Counted from the stretch's first letter, positions 38,101-52,368 are shown. The stretch is DNA of 64,000 bases from Lichenostomus cassidix (GCA_008360975.2 CM039211.1:50404077-50468076); one strand, 5' to 3'. The notes: a model not told the origin generated them from the sequence alone. Made by a program: numbers and translations.

Positions 38101-41100
38101 TTCTCTATCCTGAGCTATGTTTTTACTATTTTTAATCTTTACTTCTTCAATACTTGCTTTTCTTTGAAAAGAGGCATTGAGGACCAAAATCAGGTGAAGG
38201 CAGTGAGATGAATTATGTAACTGTGGTGTGTGTTTCATCAGAGGATTGAAAACTAGGCCAAGTGAGTTTCCTGCCATAGGTTTTATATTTTGACTTGCCA
38301 AGGGGAATAAAAATGTTTGGACTCTATTCCTTCAGTTTCAAAAGAAGGCAGAACCATTCCCTTTGCTTTCAGATTTCACACAAAAGTCATGTGATGCTTA
38401 TGGGAAAACAAAATCTTGTGAGAGAAACAACATAAAGCATCTCCTAATGAAGATTTGTTCCAATTTTAATTGTTTCATAACATAAATGTTGTACTAAAAC
38501 TTAGCAGAAGGCCACAGGGGAGGCAGGTGGATGGTGTAAAATAGTTATTGTCTTAAAGAGCAGCTGTGGTATCAATTCTCACTTTCCCATAGCACTTTGC
38601 CTCACTTGTCTTGCTCTGAGTGTCTTCCCTGATCCATTTTGAGAAGTCCAGAGTCCTGTTCCTTGACTATTCAGGCTTCAATACACTAGCTAAAGGCTGC
38701 CATGAGGATGCCAGAAGACATTTATAGTTCAGGTCTTGTATATTACCCATTCAAACCAAGCAACCCACTCCCTCCAGTGGAGGAAGTTCTTCGTGGGTGG
38801 CAGATGGAATAAGCCAGTGGGGATCACAAGGACTGGTAGTCCCAATATAGCACATCCTACACACAAACTGATCTACACATTTCCTGCAAAGCCCCAGCAA
38901 TCAACTCAAACCAGAAGTGAGGGTCAGGCACTGTTCCCCACAGCACATGGTGAGATTTTCTACCTGCCCTGCCCTAGGGGTTTGCAAGCCTAGCCTCCTC
39001 ATGGCCACACTCTGTCTGGTGACTGCATCTTGGCTATGCAAGCAGGAAGACCACCTCCATTAACCAAGCCTATTTATTCCCATTGTACAGCCCCATTATA
39101 GAAGATCCTCATGTTGAACCAGAGGGATGAGCCAACACCAGAGCAGGGATTAGTGCCAGAGTATGGGCAAAAAGTTCCTGACTCTTTGACTGCACCTCAT
39201 TCTCATGTGAGGGCTGTTTTTTGTTAAGCAATATGAGGGGGAAAAGGAAAAAAAAATACCAAGAGATTTCAAAATAACACGTACTGCTTTTCAAAGCCTT
39301 GTACATGTCCCCAGGTGCCAAGCCAAGAAGCTCTCCTTAGCAGCATTTCTTAGAAGTAATTAAAGTTGAAATTAACTTAACTTGATAATGTTGAACTTAA
39401 CATTTCAACTTTATCTTTTCTTTCAGATATCTATGAAAAGTTTGTCACAAATAACAATACCAGCATTCAGTGAGACTGGCTCAGTCTGCTATGTCTGAGC
39501 CATCGCCAGCACATGCCTCAGGTAGGAAAGAGCAGCCTGAAAAGCTTGAGGAGGCTATTCCTCTTGAGTTTGATATTCCTAATGTCAGGAGGGAAACCCA
39601 CCACTGAGGTGAAATCAGGACAGAGCAATGATGGAGCTGTGCTGACAATGTACAGAGGCTAAAAGACAACCTGTTTCTTAAACGGCACATTAAGCCTGAT
39701 TTTCAGCAATAATGCTTTTCACCATATTAATACAAGGTGCTTTTATGTAGGTGTCAGCTCTTTTAACCGCTGCCATATGACATTACTCCCAGGGAATCTG
39801 GTGAATCAATGAGGCTGTGATTCTTCTGCAGGGGTCAAGAAATATGAAGATGGTGAAAACAAAACCAGGGTGCCTGACTCAGCGCTTGACCTCATACAGC
39901 TTCTGAAATGTGTGAACAGTGTGGTTTGCATTACTGGCAGAATTAATGCCTGTTTTACCTTCTAAAGTAAAAGTCAAAGTTGGTTTGCATGCATGAAATG
40001 CTGATTGTCAAAGCCAGCCTTTGTTCTGCTTGGTTTAGCTACGGTGATGGGTGTCAGGCTCATCTTCATGTGACCAGGTCCTCACAATTGTAGCTTGTCA
40101 GGCACAGCATCCTTTTGTGTTTGTGACTCCTGTGTCATGTCCATTGTGCTGTGATTGTCTGGTGTGAATCTGAACTTTCCTCATTATTTCAGGGGGACAC
40201 TTAACAACTGCAGCACCTTGCAATGACAGACACTGCTTTTAATACCGTGTCTGGAAGCCATTCTTCTGCAAGTGTTTCATTTCTGTCGTCTCTGTCATTC
40301 CAATAGTTTGTTGTGGTCTTACAATGGGAATGAAATTGATACAACTCTGAGCTCTGGGGCCCAACGACCTACCAAGCCGAACAAACGGCAAAAATGGGAC
40401 TTTTGTCTAAGAATAGTCTGTCATCATTCACAAGAATTCATATTTGGGGACAGACAAGGTGAAAATAACATGAGAAAAAGATCCCTGTCTCTAACAGTAG
40501 GACCTCAGTGATTTGAGCATCTTATCACTCCATAGTTAAATCAAAGTTTAAATGGTGGTTACTGTTGCAGGCATGTTTTCTTCACAGATACAGAGATTTT
40601 GGTGCTTTTACCTGAAAATTATTGTATTGAAAAATGGGTTAAGCCAGAAGTTCTAAGACATGTGGAATAAACACAAATATTTGCAACAGCAATGGCCACA
40701 AGAACAGCAGTAGCATCAAATTCATCAGTACTCAGCTAAGTCAGTCTGATTAACAAGTTCCTCAGCAACAGAAAGAGATGCTCTGACAAGCAAAGAAGAA
40801 GCCAGTACAGAAACCTGGATTAAGGTATGAGATGCACACAGCAGCCTATGCCACTTAGGAAGCTGGCAGAGGGTTGTGCCAGAGCTGCAGCTGCTCGGTG
40901 AACTTCCCTAGAAGAGGTAGCAATAATATTGCTACTATCAAAGTGATGAGACCATGAAAAAATACCAGAGTGTTGCAGCCTTTGGGCTGAGTGCAGGCAT
41001 GGCATGGGAGTCTGGCAGCAGCTGTGGGTGCAGCAAGATCCCATTTTGGCAACTGGCACCATGCAGTGGAGTCAGAAGAACTGTATCATATAAAGACCTG

Positions 41101-41632
41101 TGAGAATACACACTTAGGGCTCCTTGGATTGAAGCAAATACATTAACTTCACCCCTTTGGGGAAAAAAAGAAGGAAAGCAGCCAACATGTAGCAGACAAA
41201 ATCATTAGCATGCAAGTAGATTTTGGTGCAGCAAAGACATCTACTGAAAAACATTAAATAATGCTCAACTGAGTAGAGCTCCCATTTACTGAACTAAAAA
41301 GACTCATTTGAAGTTCTGCCTATTACCTGAAACAGAATGAAAAGCTATACATCAAGAAAAATAAATGCTAAGCTTTGTCAAAAAGTTACAATGGCAAGTT
41401 TTACGGGAAATTATATTAATAAGGAGCCTTGCTGGTGATACAGGTTATCATTTTATACTATCAAAAAACAGGTTATTCACCAGTGAGCAGGTGAATAATA
41501 TGTGTTTCAGTTTTCTTACAGGTTTAAATAAATCAATGAGATTTTAGGCTGGTAGTTAAATCCAAAAAGAAGTTTCAGATCAGCCCAGGTGGAATTTAAG
41601 TATTTTATGGTTCAGATTGATTAATAAAGAAT
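35194..41632. other. non-coding stretch, no gene recognised
   Basis: Long unique stretch. At about 35430-35650 it is AT-rich with several TAAT-type words and could be regulatory, but this is not shown. A 188-codon minus frame at 36169-36735 lies in locally GC-richer DNA, overlaps + frames of about 80 codons, and has no recognisable domain. A 19-base near-palindrome GTAGCAATA-A-TATTGCTAC is at 40917-40935. No interspersed repeat is recognised. Confidence 0.5.
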
Positions 41633-41662
41633 ACAACCAAAAAAAACCCAAAAAACCAAACA
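41633..41662. repeat. A/C-rich low-complexity tract
   Basis: Thirty bases of A and C only, in irregular AAACCC-type units. A second short patch of the same flavour lies at about 42244-42262. Confidence 0.9.
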
Positions 41663-44600
41663 TATCCTCTTCCACACATTTAGCAAAAAGCAATAAAAAT
41701 GGAAATGAAGTGCTAGTCTTAGGCCCTGCCTACGATACAAATGAGGTAGAACATGTTTCTCGAATTAATCAATAACCCAGAGGGCAGGGAGTTAACTTCT
41801 GTAAATTCCCTGAATATTGTTTTATATGGTATTCAGAAGGGAAAGTGACATGATGCATATATAGAATTGCTTTGAATTTATCTTACTGGTGTTCCATTTT
41901 GCTAGAAAATACTTAAATACTCAGAAAACAAGTGGAAAGAAATTTACTATAATTTCATGACAAACTGGATGCTCCTTGGAGAAGTAGGATATGGACTTCT
42001 ATCCTAATTTCAAGGAACATTTTCTGCAGAGTGAAAAAGCGCACAGAGAGGAGACTGGGAGTAAAACAGAAGTCTGAAGGAAGATCCTGTAGCTCCAGGA
42101 TTGAGGGCAACCTCTTAAATGCGAGGGAACATTGAGATTGGAATTCTAGGTTCCTGTATCATAGACAAGCATGCTGATTGCTATCTGTTGAAAAGAAAGG
42201 GGGATTAACACCTCCTCTACTCCTTGAGTGCAGAGAGGAGGGGGAAAAAAACCCAACAAAACTGATCAGCCTGAAAAATTTAACTTGGATCCATAAACAG
42301 AGTTTCCCATGAAGCCAAGAGATTTGCACCATCACAAAGCTGATTAGTCACACTGGAAAATGAGGCTTTCCATCTACTAAAGAGATTTTACAACTGAGAT
42401 TGACATGCATTTGGAGCCATGCTGTTTCTCGATTCTCTCCTGATCAAATCTCCTGGGCTGTACAGTAGGAAGACTTGCACTTCTACTCTTCTGTCTAACA
42501 TTCAGTGACTCCCTAGTTCAATGGTAAATACTTGATCTCCTCTGAGGACTAGAATTAAATGATTATACAAATTCTCTTGCTTCTTTGTTGAGAATGTAAC
42601 TACAGGATGTAGCTCAGCAATCCTCGTCTTGGGACAGTCTTCAATGTAGAATTCACTAACAAAATGGTGAAATGAAGGAATTTGTCAGAAGTGACACATT
42701 AAAGTGACACATTAAAGGCTAACAAATAAGCTTATTAAACACACAATTTTTCCACACTTGACCAAAAAAATTGAGGAGGTATGCAAAAATTCCTTTCCAT
42801 TGTACATATCTTGATTAGTCAAAGGATTAATACCTACTAACTCTGTTTTTACAGTGTGGACAGCACTTGATAGCCAGATGTCAGCTGAATTTCTTGAAAA
42901 ATTGGGCCCTCATGATTTGGTTAGCTTTTAGGATTAGGTTCAAACTCAGAGGAGGTTCAGACACTGGGCTAATATAACAAGATTTGGAATAAAATCTCCC
43001 TAAGTATAGTGAAGTAGAAAGGATGTTCCAAGGCCTTACAAGAGAGCTCCTACTCCCCTCTAAGCTACAGTCAATTCACTGATTGATTTGTGATCTTATT
43101 AAATCACATGTCTGGTTCTGGGACATCTTCCTGATGCTGTTCATGCTGTCTCTGGCAACAGGCACCATTTCCTGGAATATGAGCAGGAATGAGACTCAAT
43201 GGCTATTCATAGTATGCTCCATGTAAACCAATATAACATCAGTATGTTCTTGGCCCTCCAAAGTCAAAAGACACCTTCTTTTTACTCCTTTCTTCTTTTA
43301 ACTTCCTCACTCACTACTCGAACCTATTTACACTCCTGGTCTCCACAGATCCTTGTAATAACAAATTCCATACTGTAATCAGGCGCAGTGTGAAAAAGTA
43401 CTTATTTTGCTTGCAGTAAACCACTTATTTAAACATTATTTTTCTCTTTTGGCAGTATTTCATGTGTTCAGAATGAGATTTCATCTGTCAGTTTAGTGTT
43501 TGGTCACACAGATACCTCAGATCCCTCCTGCAAAACAGATTTGCACACAATGAGGCTCTACCCTGCATAAGGGTATTCTAGCCATTTGTAACACCAGACA
43601 TAAATAATTCCAATAAAGCAATACTGCAACAGTGTTACATCAGCTGAAGGTGACCCAGCATCCCTTTTTTGGCTATATGGGCCAGGACTACTGAGAATGT
43701 CCTGGTCTCCTGTCAAAAGCATTTTTTGGATGCTATTTTGTTTTGGATTTTTGCCTGGCAAGATTTTTTTCCTATCTCCGTCCCAAGCCAGGGTTCTGAA
43801 GAAAGGCCTGTAACAGGCCTTTTCAGTTACACTGAAGTAACTTCATCCTGCTTACAGCCCAGTCTGCAGTTAACAAAAAGCTTGTGTCTACTGGGAAAGT
43901 TTGTCTTCACTGTGGACTTTAGGGACCTGCTACTTCTGGCTCAGGAAAGAGGCTCTGAGTGAGGCAGAAGGTCTCTCGTGGGACACCTATGACAGTCCAC
44001 ACACCAATATCTCTCCATTTTCTCTTTACACAAAGTTGGTGACTATAAAGGAGTGAAAATCTTTGCCTGTGCAATGGGAATATCCACCCAGAGCTTGCTG
44101 CTTAGATGCCCATGGCAGCAGTGCTCATAATACAGGTATCTTACAGCTACACTCACTCCAAGTGGGAACAATACACATTGCCTATTGCCTGTCCATAAAA
44201 CAGCCTTCATTTGGTAAAGTTGGATCAAATTGAGGTAAAATTGCTCTTAAAAGCAATTGAAGAATATGAGTAATTTTCAGAACCGGGATTACTTTAAAGA
44301 CCCTTTCGGTTTCAACTAGAATCATCAGATTGTCTTAGACTATGATGCTGCCCACCGGAGGGAACAAATCTGGGCTCCAGAGTTGCCAGCAGACACTGCC
44401 CAAAAGGTAAAACAGGAGAAAAATACATTTCAGCTTGTGTTTACAAATGGGCAGAGAGTACACATGAATGTGCAAAGCATCATCAAGCCAAGCATCAAAA
44501 GGGAGGTACCTGAAAGCGTGGGAAATGTCATTCCTACTGACTATGGTGTTAGTTGGCACTGTTGGGACTAAATGACTTTCAAAAGTAGCATCATGTGTTT

Positions 44601-47406
44601 GCAGACTGACTTGCCAAACTTGTACATGCATCTGTGGCCTAAGCAGGTTTTCACTTAATGAGGTGCCTATTTCCATAAAAACACAGACGCTGCAGTAACG
44701 CAAAACAAGAGTGTCATTAAGTTGGAGACAATCATGTCTGTTGCTTCAACACATGCAGCAGTGGAGCCTGGAGGGATTTTGCAGTGCTGTCACAGGTGAG
44801 CTGGCTGCAGGGACACTGAAGGGTTGAGAGGAGCAGCCACAGTACACTGCAATTCTTGCTGTCATTGCAACACCACCAGCAGCATTCACACTTGCTGCAA
44901 TAGCTGGGGCAGAGAAGTGGTGACAATAAGATGCTGAGACATGTCTGTGGTACACAAGTACAGGTCACTGAGAATGAGAACCTGGCCAAATATATGTATC
45001 AACCTGTCAGGTCCTGGCAATGTCTGAATTTCTCAGATACACTTCCACGGACTTCTTCAGGGTTACCTGCATTATTAACCTTAAGGGGAGAAAAGGAAGA
45101 GGAGAAGATCCATAGAGAAGTTAAATCAGGGAAAATAATCAAATGCAAACCAGCCTTAACCCTGGGCCTTTCTTGTTTGCAGTAGATCAATAGGTTTTCC
45201 CCCCAGCACACTGGTGCATTTGCTGCTAGGAGGAATGCAGCAAAAAGAATAACTGTTTTGTTTGCTGAGGAAACCCAGGGGCCAGGAATACCCATGCGAT
45301 TAGGGCTGCACTGAGACTGCTGTTTACTAGAGATGGTAAGAAAGCAATTTAAGGAATTTCAAGTGACATAAACAGGCAGGGCAAGATCCAACTGCAGTGA
45401 CACAGGCTCTGATGGGCTGCAATGGGAATCAGCCTCTTTCTCCATGGCCTAAATCAAAAATGCAACCAAATTCTGTCATATTTCCTGGAATGATGTATGC
45501 AAGAACAGGGTTTGAGATTCCTAAACAAATCTATATTCCTTTGATTCTAGAAAAAACTAGCAAGGGATGATCTCCCTTCCCACAGTGTAAATCAAGAATA
45601 AGGTGTAACTATGTTTACTTTATTATATCTGAGATTAATTGCTGAGGCAGCAATAGCACTACAGCTGTCTTTGTCTTTCTAAAAAACACCAGCTCTGCCC
45701 ACATGCTGATCTAACATTCATTGGGACAATTTTCTGCTAAGCAACTCTGAATTTTTATGTTCAGACATAAGTGCAAGTTGCTAAAGTAGAGGCACATGTA
45801 TAGTGCTGCAACTATGGCTATTTTTCAACAGTCCTGAGAACTGAAACATGTCATTTTTAAAGCACTTTAATGCCTAGGGGGGATTAGATGGCTCTTTTTG
45901 CTAATACTTTTCTTGGTTTATGTACTTTCTGATTTCCACTACATGCCACATGATAGTTTACTTCCTAATCCAGCCTCTCCTTGTGCTCTTCTGTCTCTCT
46001 GTACCCTCCTCATCTGTCATTTCAGATTTTCCTAGCAGAAAATGTTATCATGCAGAACAGAGGGAGAGATCCCTACCCTGCCATACCTGGAGAGACATTC
46101 TCAATGCTGGAAAGGTCCTGGGAAGCACTTTGCCACCACAGCCTTGTGAAACAGCTCTAGGACTGCCCATTGATCCCTGTCTGGTTCTCCAGCAGCTTGT
46201 GGAAAGCACCTCAGTGGCACCTTCATTCCATGCAGGCAGCTCTTTTGGTTGTCCAGGAGTCTAAGTGCAAATAAGCACCATGCAGCAGCAGGGGCAAACT
46301 CCTTGGCTTAGAGAACATGCCCTTCTTTCCCAGAGGGACAGAGGGAGAATAATATGTGCTCACAAGTTTCAGGGATTTCTTCATGAGTTTGTGAAATATC
46401 TGGCATTTTTAAGAAACCTCCTTGGGATCTGCTTTTCCTGCAGCTTGCCCACACAGCAACTGTGTTTACTGTCAATCTCATGCAATTGTGTTTAGTGTTG
46501 CCCCACTGTTCACAGCACCCTGAAAGTCCAGCACTGAGCCAAAATGCCTCAGGACACAGCTAGCAGCATTGCAGCAATTTGTTAGCTCCCCAGACCCCTT
46601 GCTCTACAGACAAAAACATTTTGTAGTGGATACAGACCTGCTCTTTTTTCACAAGCAAGTTTATTCTGCACTAGGCAAACTTGATGGCAAAGAGGAAGGT
46701 GGGAGAAAAGTATTTTGAGTACACTTCTCATCTTTCCCCATTGGAAATCAAGAATAACAGAAGATAAGGAAGTAACAACTCCCACCGCACACTGTGGGGA
46801 ACAGTTTAGAGCCCTCTTTGCTGCAACATTTAGTTACAGGCTGTCAAATTCTTGCATGTCACCTATATTTTTCTGGTCTTCTGTATAGCTGTATGGCTGC
46901 CTATGTTACACATGACAAGGAACTGCAATTTTGCATGCCGTATTAGCAAAACTTTGCTTTTCAAAGTCTTCTCTTGTTCCATCTAACAAATAATGCTCCA
47001 TTTCTATGCCTCAGGAAAGGTATTTTTCCATTCTGCAACAAGAGGAACTTCTTTTTGAAACCTCAGCTCTTACAGAAGCTGTCTACACTATACCTGCAAA
47101 TCAAATCAAATCAGCACAAATAGGCCTATTTTTTTTCTATTTTCTGCAATGAAATGTGACTCAAAAAAATGTTGCCAGGAAAAGCACTAGTTGTTTTGTT
47201 TGAGGGGGTTTTTGTAAGAAAAAGTAAACACAAAGCTATCATGATCAGGCAAATGAGTGTATTCATATTTCACTCTCGGGGTATTTTTTTCTAAGTTTAA
47301 ATTCTATTCCTTATTACTTCCCATTAAATCAATACAGCAGAATTAAAAAGAAATTATGGTGTCAGAACTTATATCAGTTCAAAGTTAACTGTTTCCTCTT
47401 CTCTCC
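41663..47406. other. non-coding stretch, no gene recognised
   Basis: Unique sequence with a small tandem duplication at 42691-42716. Frames such as 44335-44703 (-, 122 codons) and 45920-46264 (+, 114 codons) have no recognisable content. No interspersed repeat family is recognised. Confidence 0.5.
42691..42716. repeat. perfect 2 x 13-base tandem duplication
   Basis: GTGACACATTAAA is repeated twice head to tail without mismatch. Confidence 0.95.
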
Positions 47407-47417
47407 TTTTTTTTTTT
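47407..47417. repeat. poly-T tract (T11)
   Basis: Eleven consecutive T residues after a C/T-rich lead. No retroposon body is recognisable next to it. Confidence 0.9.
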
Positions 47418-50400
47418 TAATTAAAACTGACAAATCCAGCTATTGAAAAGTTTTCATATACAAATACATACACCCAAGCACCTGCATGGGATTATACTGG
47501 TTCACAATTGCATGTGCATATACAGTTGCTTAGGCCTGGAAATAAGCACTTAAATTCCTGCACTGCCCACAAAGATCTTTCTTACCCTGAAAGGCCAGCT
47601 GGTTTTTGTGATTATTAATTCCTCTACAAAAGGTTATTTCTGCAGGAAAATATGGCATTTCTGAGATTATGAGATGAGATTAAATCAGATATTATTGTCA
47701 AGGTAATGTTTTGAATCTTGTGATTATATTCAGGCTGCTTCCTCCCACCATCTTCACAAAAGCTTTGCATTGGCCTTTGCTGAATTTGGAGATGAAACAA
47801 TAGTTTGTTTTCCTAAGAGTGAAAGGTTTACACAGTTACATTGCCTATATGTGCCCTCCTAAATGAACAACTCACAAACCCTGTGAAGCAGTTTCAACAC
47901 AGCAGCAGATCTCTCACAAATACTGAGACTCTAAGTTTCATGAAAATAGGTGATTTGCATATCACATGGTATGATATGCATGGTATGGCTGCCCCAAGGG
48001 TTGCAGTTTGCTTCCCCTCTCATTGCATTTGTTCACTTCCCTGCTACTGCCTTCTTGGGAAAGAGACAGTCAGGAAATTGTAAGAGGGGAGCTCAAATTG
48101 AAGGCAATGGTCTAGAGCGGAAAAGGTGCAGCTAGCAATCAAAAATGTGCACACACACTGCTCAGCCCAAGGGTTCCATCCACCTTACATCCATAACCCC
48201 TCCTGACAGACCTGACATCACACACAAATGCAATCACTGTCACAGGAGGTACACCCCAGATGCAGCGATGTGTTAACAACAGGACTGATGAAGGAAGAAC
48301 AGGTGGAAAAAAACCCTCTTAATTGTTGGCATTAAAAAATATTGCTCCCAGGAAATTTAGAAGCGTCATACAACATAAACTTGGTTGGACACATGCAGGT
48401 CACTTTAACAGTTCAGCTTTATCTGGATTCAGATGCTCCAAGTTTATGCCACTTCACTCAGAACCAGACATTTAATGAAATCTTGCAGCTGTGCAATGAA
48501 GCCATATTTTACTGTCCTGTGTGTTGATTTGGCATCCCTGAATTGGGATTCCACACATATATACACTTTGCAAACACAGATGCTTTTCATTACTAAAATA
48601 ATACCTAGCTTTGTTGCTTCTCAAAAAGAGACTAAATTAATACACAAATTTTTAAAAATGGAAACAGTTGTTTCAGCCAAAACCATGGCTGCTTATTGGG
48701 GCATGGACACATGTTTGCAGAACCAAGAGAAAAAATTTTAAAAGAGCCACTTTTCTTTGTTTACATCATTAAGTTTATTCCCCTTTAAATACACACTACA
48801 AAATTGCACTTGAAAAAAGGTGTTGCTAGGTGGTAAGTGAAGTAAGTAAACAGAATTGTCTATACAGTATTGTTCTTTTTCACTGTATTTCAATCATATT
48901 TTCAAGTCTGGTAGACTACTGACTAGCCTTACATGTGCAGTCATGGCTCTGACATGAAAAATCACTCTGCCATGGCTTCCTGACTGTAGGTAAAGAGACA
49001 CAGATGAAGAAACATTTTATCTTCACACAGGCAAAACCTTAACTGCTTGGACTGTGTCTGAATACACACCACCAGGTCTCTGACACAGCTTTCCTCCTGC
49101 CCTATATTCTCAAAGAAGTTGTCTGCATCCCTACTGTCCCAGAGTGCCTACAGATAAACACTGGCACATAAAACCAAACTACAGCTCACACATCAATCCC
49201 AGATCAAACAATTTCTATAATATAGCTTTTGTATGGAGGTTCAAAATGATCTGCCTACTGTGGTGCAACTCACAGTGCCTACATTTTAGCTATTTTGTCC
49301 TTAGTATTATCTGTGAGACAGAAGTGCATCCAGGGATATTCCCTATGTTCCTTGCAGCTCTCTGAACATCCTACTTCTGCTGAAACACTAAATGTTTTGG
49401 TGAATGCCAAGTGCACTCAGTTTCCATTTACCTCAACAACATGCTAAGCACCTAGCACCATCCAGCCTCAAGGCTCATTTCAGGCCAATCTTGGCAAGTT
49501 TGCATCCAAACTTTGCAACTAAGACCTAGACTCACATGAATTTAATGCTTCTCCTTCACTGGTAAAAGCTTCAAGTAAAGTCTGAGTTGAGAAAAAACCT
49601 TGCAGCAGAATAAATTTCTGACAGTTTATGGTTAAAAGAACAGAGAAGTGCAATTTGAAATCACTGCTTATGTAACAAGAGCCTGAGAACTGCACTAATA
49701 TTTAATTAGGGGAAAAGTAACTGAAGGAGAATTGGTTGGAGATCTGCCAGAAGGATTTTAACAGCTGGAAGTTGAAAAGTGATTAATTTTGACAGCAATA
49801 AACACTCCATGTTCATAAGCAATTATGTTTAGGTTTCCGAGCTGTTTGAATTCTTTTCTGTGTAGTATTAACATTTTATTATCCAGATAGGAATTTGGAT
49901 TGATGTAATTTAGGAAATTAATGAAAACCTGCTTTTTCCCTAGGAGGTACCCACTTTGGGAAAAGAAGAGTTAATGCATCCTGGAATGAATAATTCATAA
50001 GAACTGATCTCAGTGAAAAGTAACCACACTTACACCATCTCTTGAGAGAAGACAAGGGATGACTGCCAGGGCAAGCCCAAGAAAAGAGTGAAACACAGGG
50101 TTTTTCTTGAACAGGCAGTAGCTCCAATATGCCTGCTACCTAGTTTTGTTATCTCTCCTGACATACAACAGTGGCTACCAAAGCCATAGTAGTTACAAAA
50201 CACAGTCACCTTTGAACAGATACAAGCATAACCCTGACTACATCAAGGCAGAGCAAGGTCATTAAGGGTAAGCTAAAGTAATTTCTGGAGTGTACCACAC
50301 AATTAGACACCAGCACTGGAGTGGTCAAAGTGAAATACACTGGCTGGACTCATTAACTGTGTGTGGGATCTTGAAGATGCAGCGGAAACAAGATATGATT

Positions 50401-50923
50401 AATGAGAGGTCTAAAAAGATAGGTTTAGGGGTTATCAGCTGAGGGGAGGGTATTCTCAACCATGGAACAGCAGCAGACATTAGTGAATGGAAGATGCGGT
50501 ACGGTCCTAGCCAGACAGAATATCTAGCCAGTAAGCAAAGCCTCCCTGGACATGTTCTACCTTAAGCACAATCTAGCACAAACCTCTAGCCAGTCAGGGA
50601 GGGTGGCCAGCCCTATTACAGGCAGATACAGAGATGATACAGAGATATCTCTAGTTGTAGATAACCATCTTCTGAAGCCCAGCCTTGAAAGAGGACATGG
50701 TAACATTGATAGCCCAAGTGGACGAAAAGACCAAAGCTAGCTCTGACCTCCTACCTGTGTCTGAAAGAACTTGTCCAGATGGCTGGAAATAAGAGAACCC
50801 AGAGGAAACAGATAAAACTACCTCCCTCAGGGAAGAACATGACTGGGAATTTCTTTTCTTGCAAGTGTTACAGCTGTAAGAAAACTCTTCACAGTTAACA
50901 GCAAGGAAAGACTGCTGCAACAG
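47418..50923. other. non-coding stretch, no gene recognised
   Basis: Unique sequence with short unrecognised frames. The part at about 49640-49910 is AT-rich with several TAAT/ATTA words and resembles candidate regulatory DNA. At 50626-50645 the word GATACAGAGAT occurs twice, close together. Confidence 0.5.
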
Positions 50924-50969
50924 CCAGTTCTGAGGTACTGCCAGTTCTGAGGTACTGCCAGTTCCGAGG
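50924..50969. repeat. 17-base tandem repeat, about 2.7 copies
   Basis: CCAGTTCTGAGGTACTG occurs twice perfectly (50924-50940 and 50941-50957), followed by a partial third copy with one substitution (CCAGTTCCGAGG). It is a minisatellite-like micro-expansion. Confidence 0.95.
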
Positions 50970-51744
50970 AGCTCACAATGAAAAACCACCTCCTTCACCT
51001 GCCCGTATTGTCCATGCAAAACAAAAGCAGCAGGCTCAATTTGCAGTGGTTTCCACAGGGTACAGTCTGTACTGATAATGCAAACATGCAACCCTCAGGT
51101 CTACCGTCAGTGAAGCCTCCCCACACCTCCTGTGGGTCTGAAGAGAGCAAGTGGTGGTGCAGCCTCGTGTGCAGGCTGGGGAGCAGCAGCTCACAGAATT
51201 CAAGGTACAGGGTGCTGTGCTGGCAGGAACACACCAGCTATTAGAAAAACACATATGTCGTTTCAGTGTGGGAGGGGAGCCCACTTCAGTTAATCCTTCT
51301 CTCCCTGCTGCAGATCACCCAACCTGTAAAAAGCTCAATAGAGGCTGATCTGTTGCAGTGCACTTTTGTCCTAGCATAGGAGATTCCCAAGTTCGCATAT
51401 AATCTCCTGGTTTTCTTCCTCATTGTAAGAGGAATTTAAAATATTTGCCAAGCCCTTGGCATAGTTTTTGAAACAAAGAACTAATAAAACAAGGAGAAGA
51501 ATGCAGTTGCAGGAGGGCAGTTACATTTAGGAAGTAGCACTTGGGGACTCTCTCGTGTTACTTTGATCCAGACATTTGATGGGTGTTTAAACTGGTCTCT
51601 AAGTAAAGTGATTAACTTAGACTAGATACACAATTCTCAAACAGCTTTACTTCAGGACAACAAGTTAGCTCACTTGGCTGTTTTGTAGACTAGGTTGTAA
51701 CTGGGTATATTTCCCACACCAGTGATCCAAGCGGAGGATCATCA
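50970..51744. other. non-coding stretch, no gene recognised
   Basis: Moderately GC-rich sequence at 50980-51300 carries overlapping frames of 65 to 89 codons on both strands, plus part of a 146-codon minus frame (50651-51091). None is recognisable. No repeat family is seen. Confidence 0.5.
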
Positions 51745-51870
51745 CCAGTCTTTTTTAGAGTGGACTCATGCCTGCTTATTGGGTCCCCATCTAGTCAGTT
51801 TAAAAGAGAAACTGCCTTCAAAATCGGTTATTTCCACCCCCACTTTGCTTGTTTCACCTCTAGGTGCTCC
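51745..51870. repeat. old direct repeat, left copy
   Basis: This segment aligns to 52545-52670 at an offset of exactly 800 bases. Shared blocks include AGAGTGGACT (51757 and 52557), CCATCTAGT, TAAAA.AGAAA, TTCAAAAT, CTCCACCC/TTCCACCC and TTTTGCT/CTTTGCT. About 100 bases align without a gap at roughly 70% identity, counted by eye. Weaker similarity continues for about 40 bases past the right end. The nature of the unit is unknown. Confidence 0.8.
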
Positions 51871-52241
51871 CAGGCTCAGAGATAACTGTAGAAAGGAAGA
51901 TGGGGTGAGTGAAGCAAAGAAGAAAAGGACAGGTGAAGCATGGATTTTGTTGAGCCACACTTTATTTTTGTGGGTGTGTTGAAATCAGGCAGAGATCTAA
52001 TACAGTGCCTGTCACCAGGTTTTTCATTTATGAGGAAAATTACATGGCCCCAGTCATCTGTCAGAGACCTTTCACAGCTGGAAATTGCGGACAAGAATGT
52101 CAGGCCCACATGTGGAATGCCCGACTCACTGACAACCTCTGTGCTGAGCCAGAGGGTTTATTGGGTGAAGCTCCAGACAGCTCCAGTGTCAAAATTAAAG
52201 TTGGTTTAAAAAAGAAAGCTGAGAAGCTGCCGAGAAGGAAT

Positions 52242-52279
52242 GGACATTCCTTCCTCTGTAACCCCCCAGGGTTTTATTT
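52242..52279. repeat. short direct repeat, copy 1
   Basis: The 38 bases starting GGACATTCCTTCCTCTGTAA and ending GGTTTTATTT align without gaps to 52369-52406 with about seven mismatches, at an offset of 127 bases. Confidence 0.75.
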
Positions 52280-52368
52280 CAGGAAGAGCTACACAGGGTC
52301 TTGGCATTTATCCTCAGGAAGCATCATAATTATCCAGTCCCATCCAATCCACCACATCCTTGACGCAC

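Noticed and set aside
40917..40935. Near-palindrome GTAGCAATA-A-TATTGCTAC
   Set aside because: Short AT-rich palindromes are expected by chance in 64 kb, and nothing around it suggests use.
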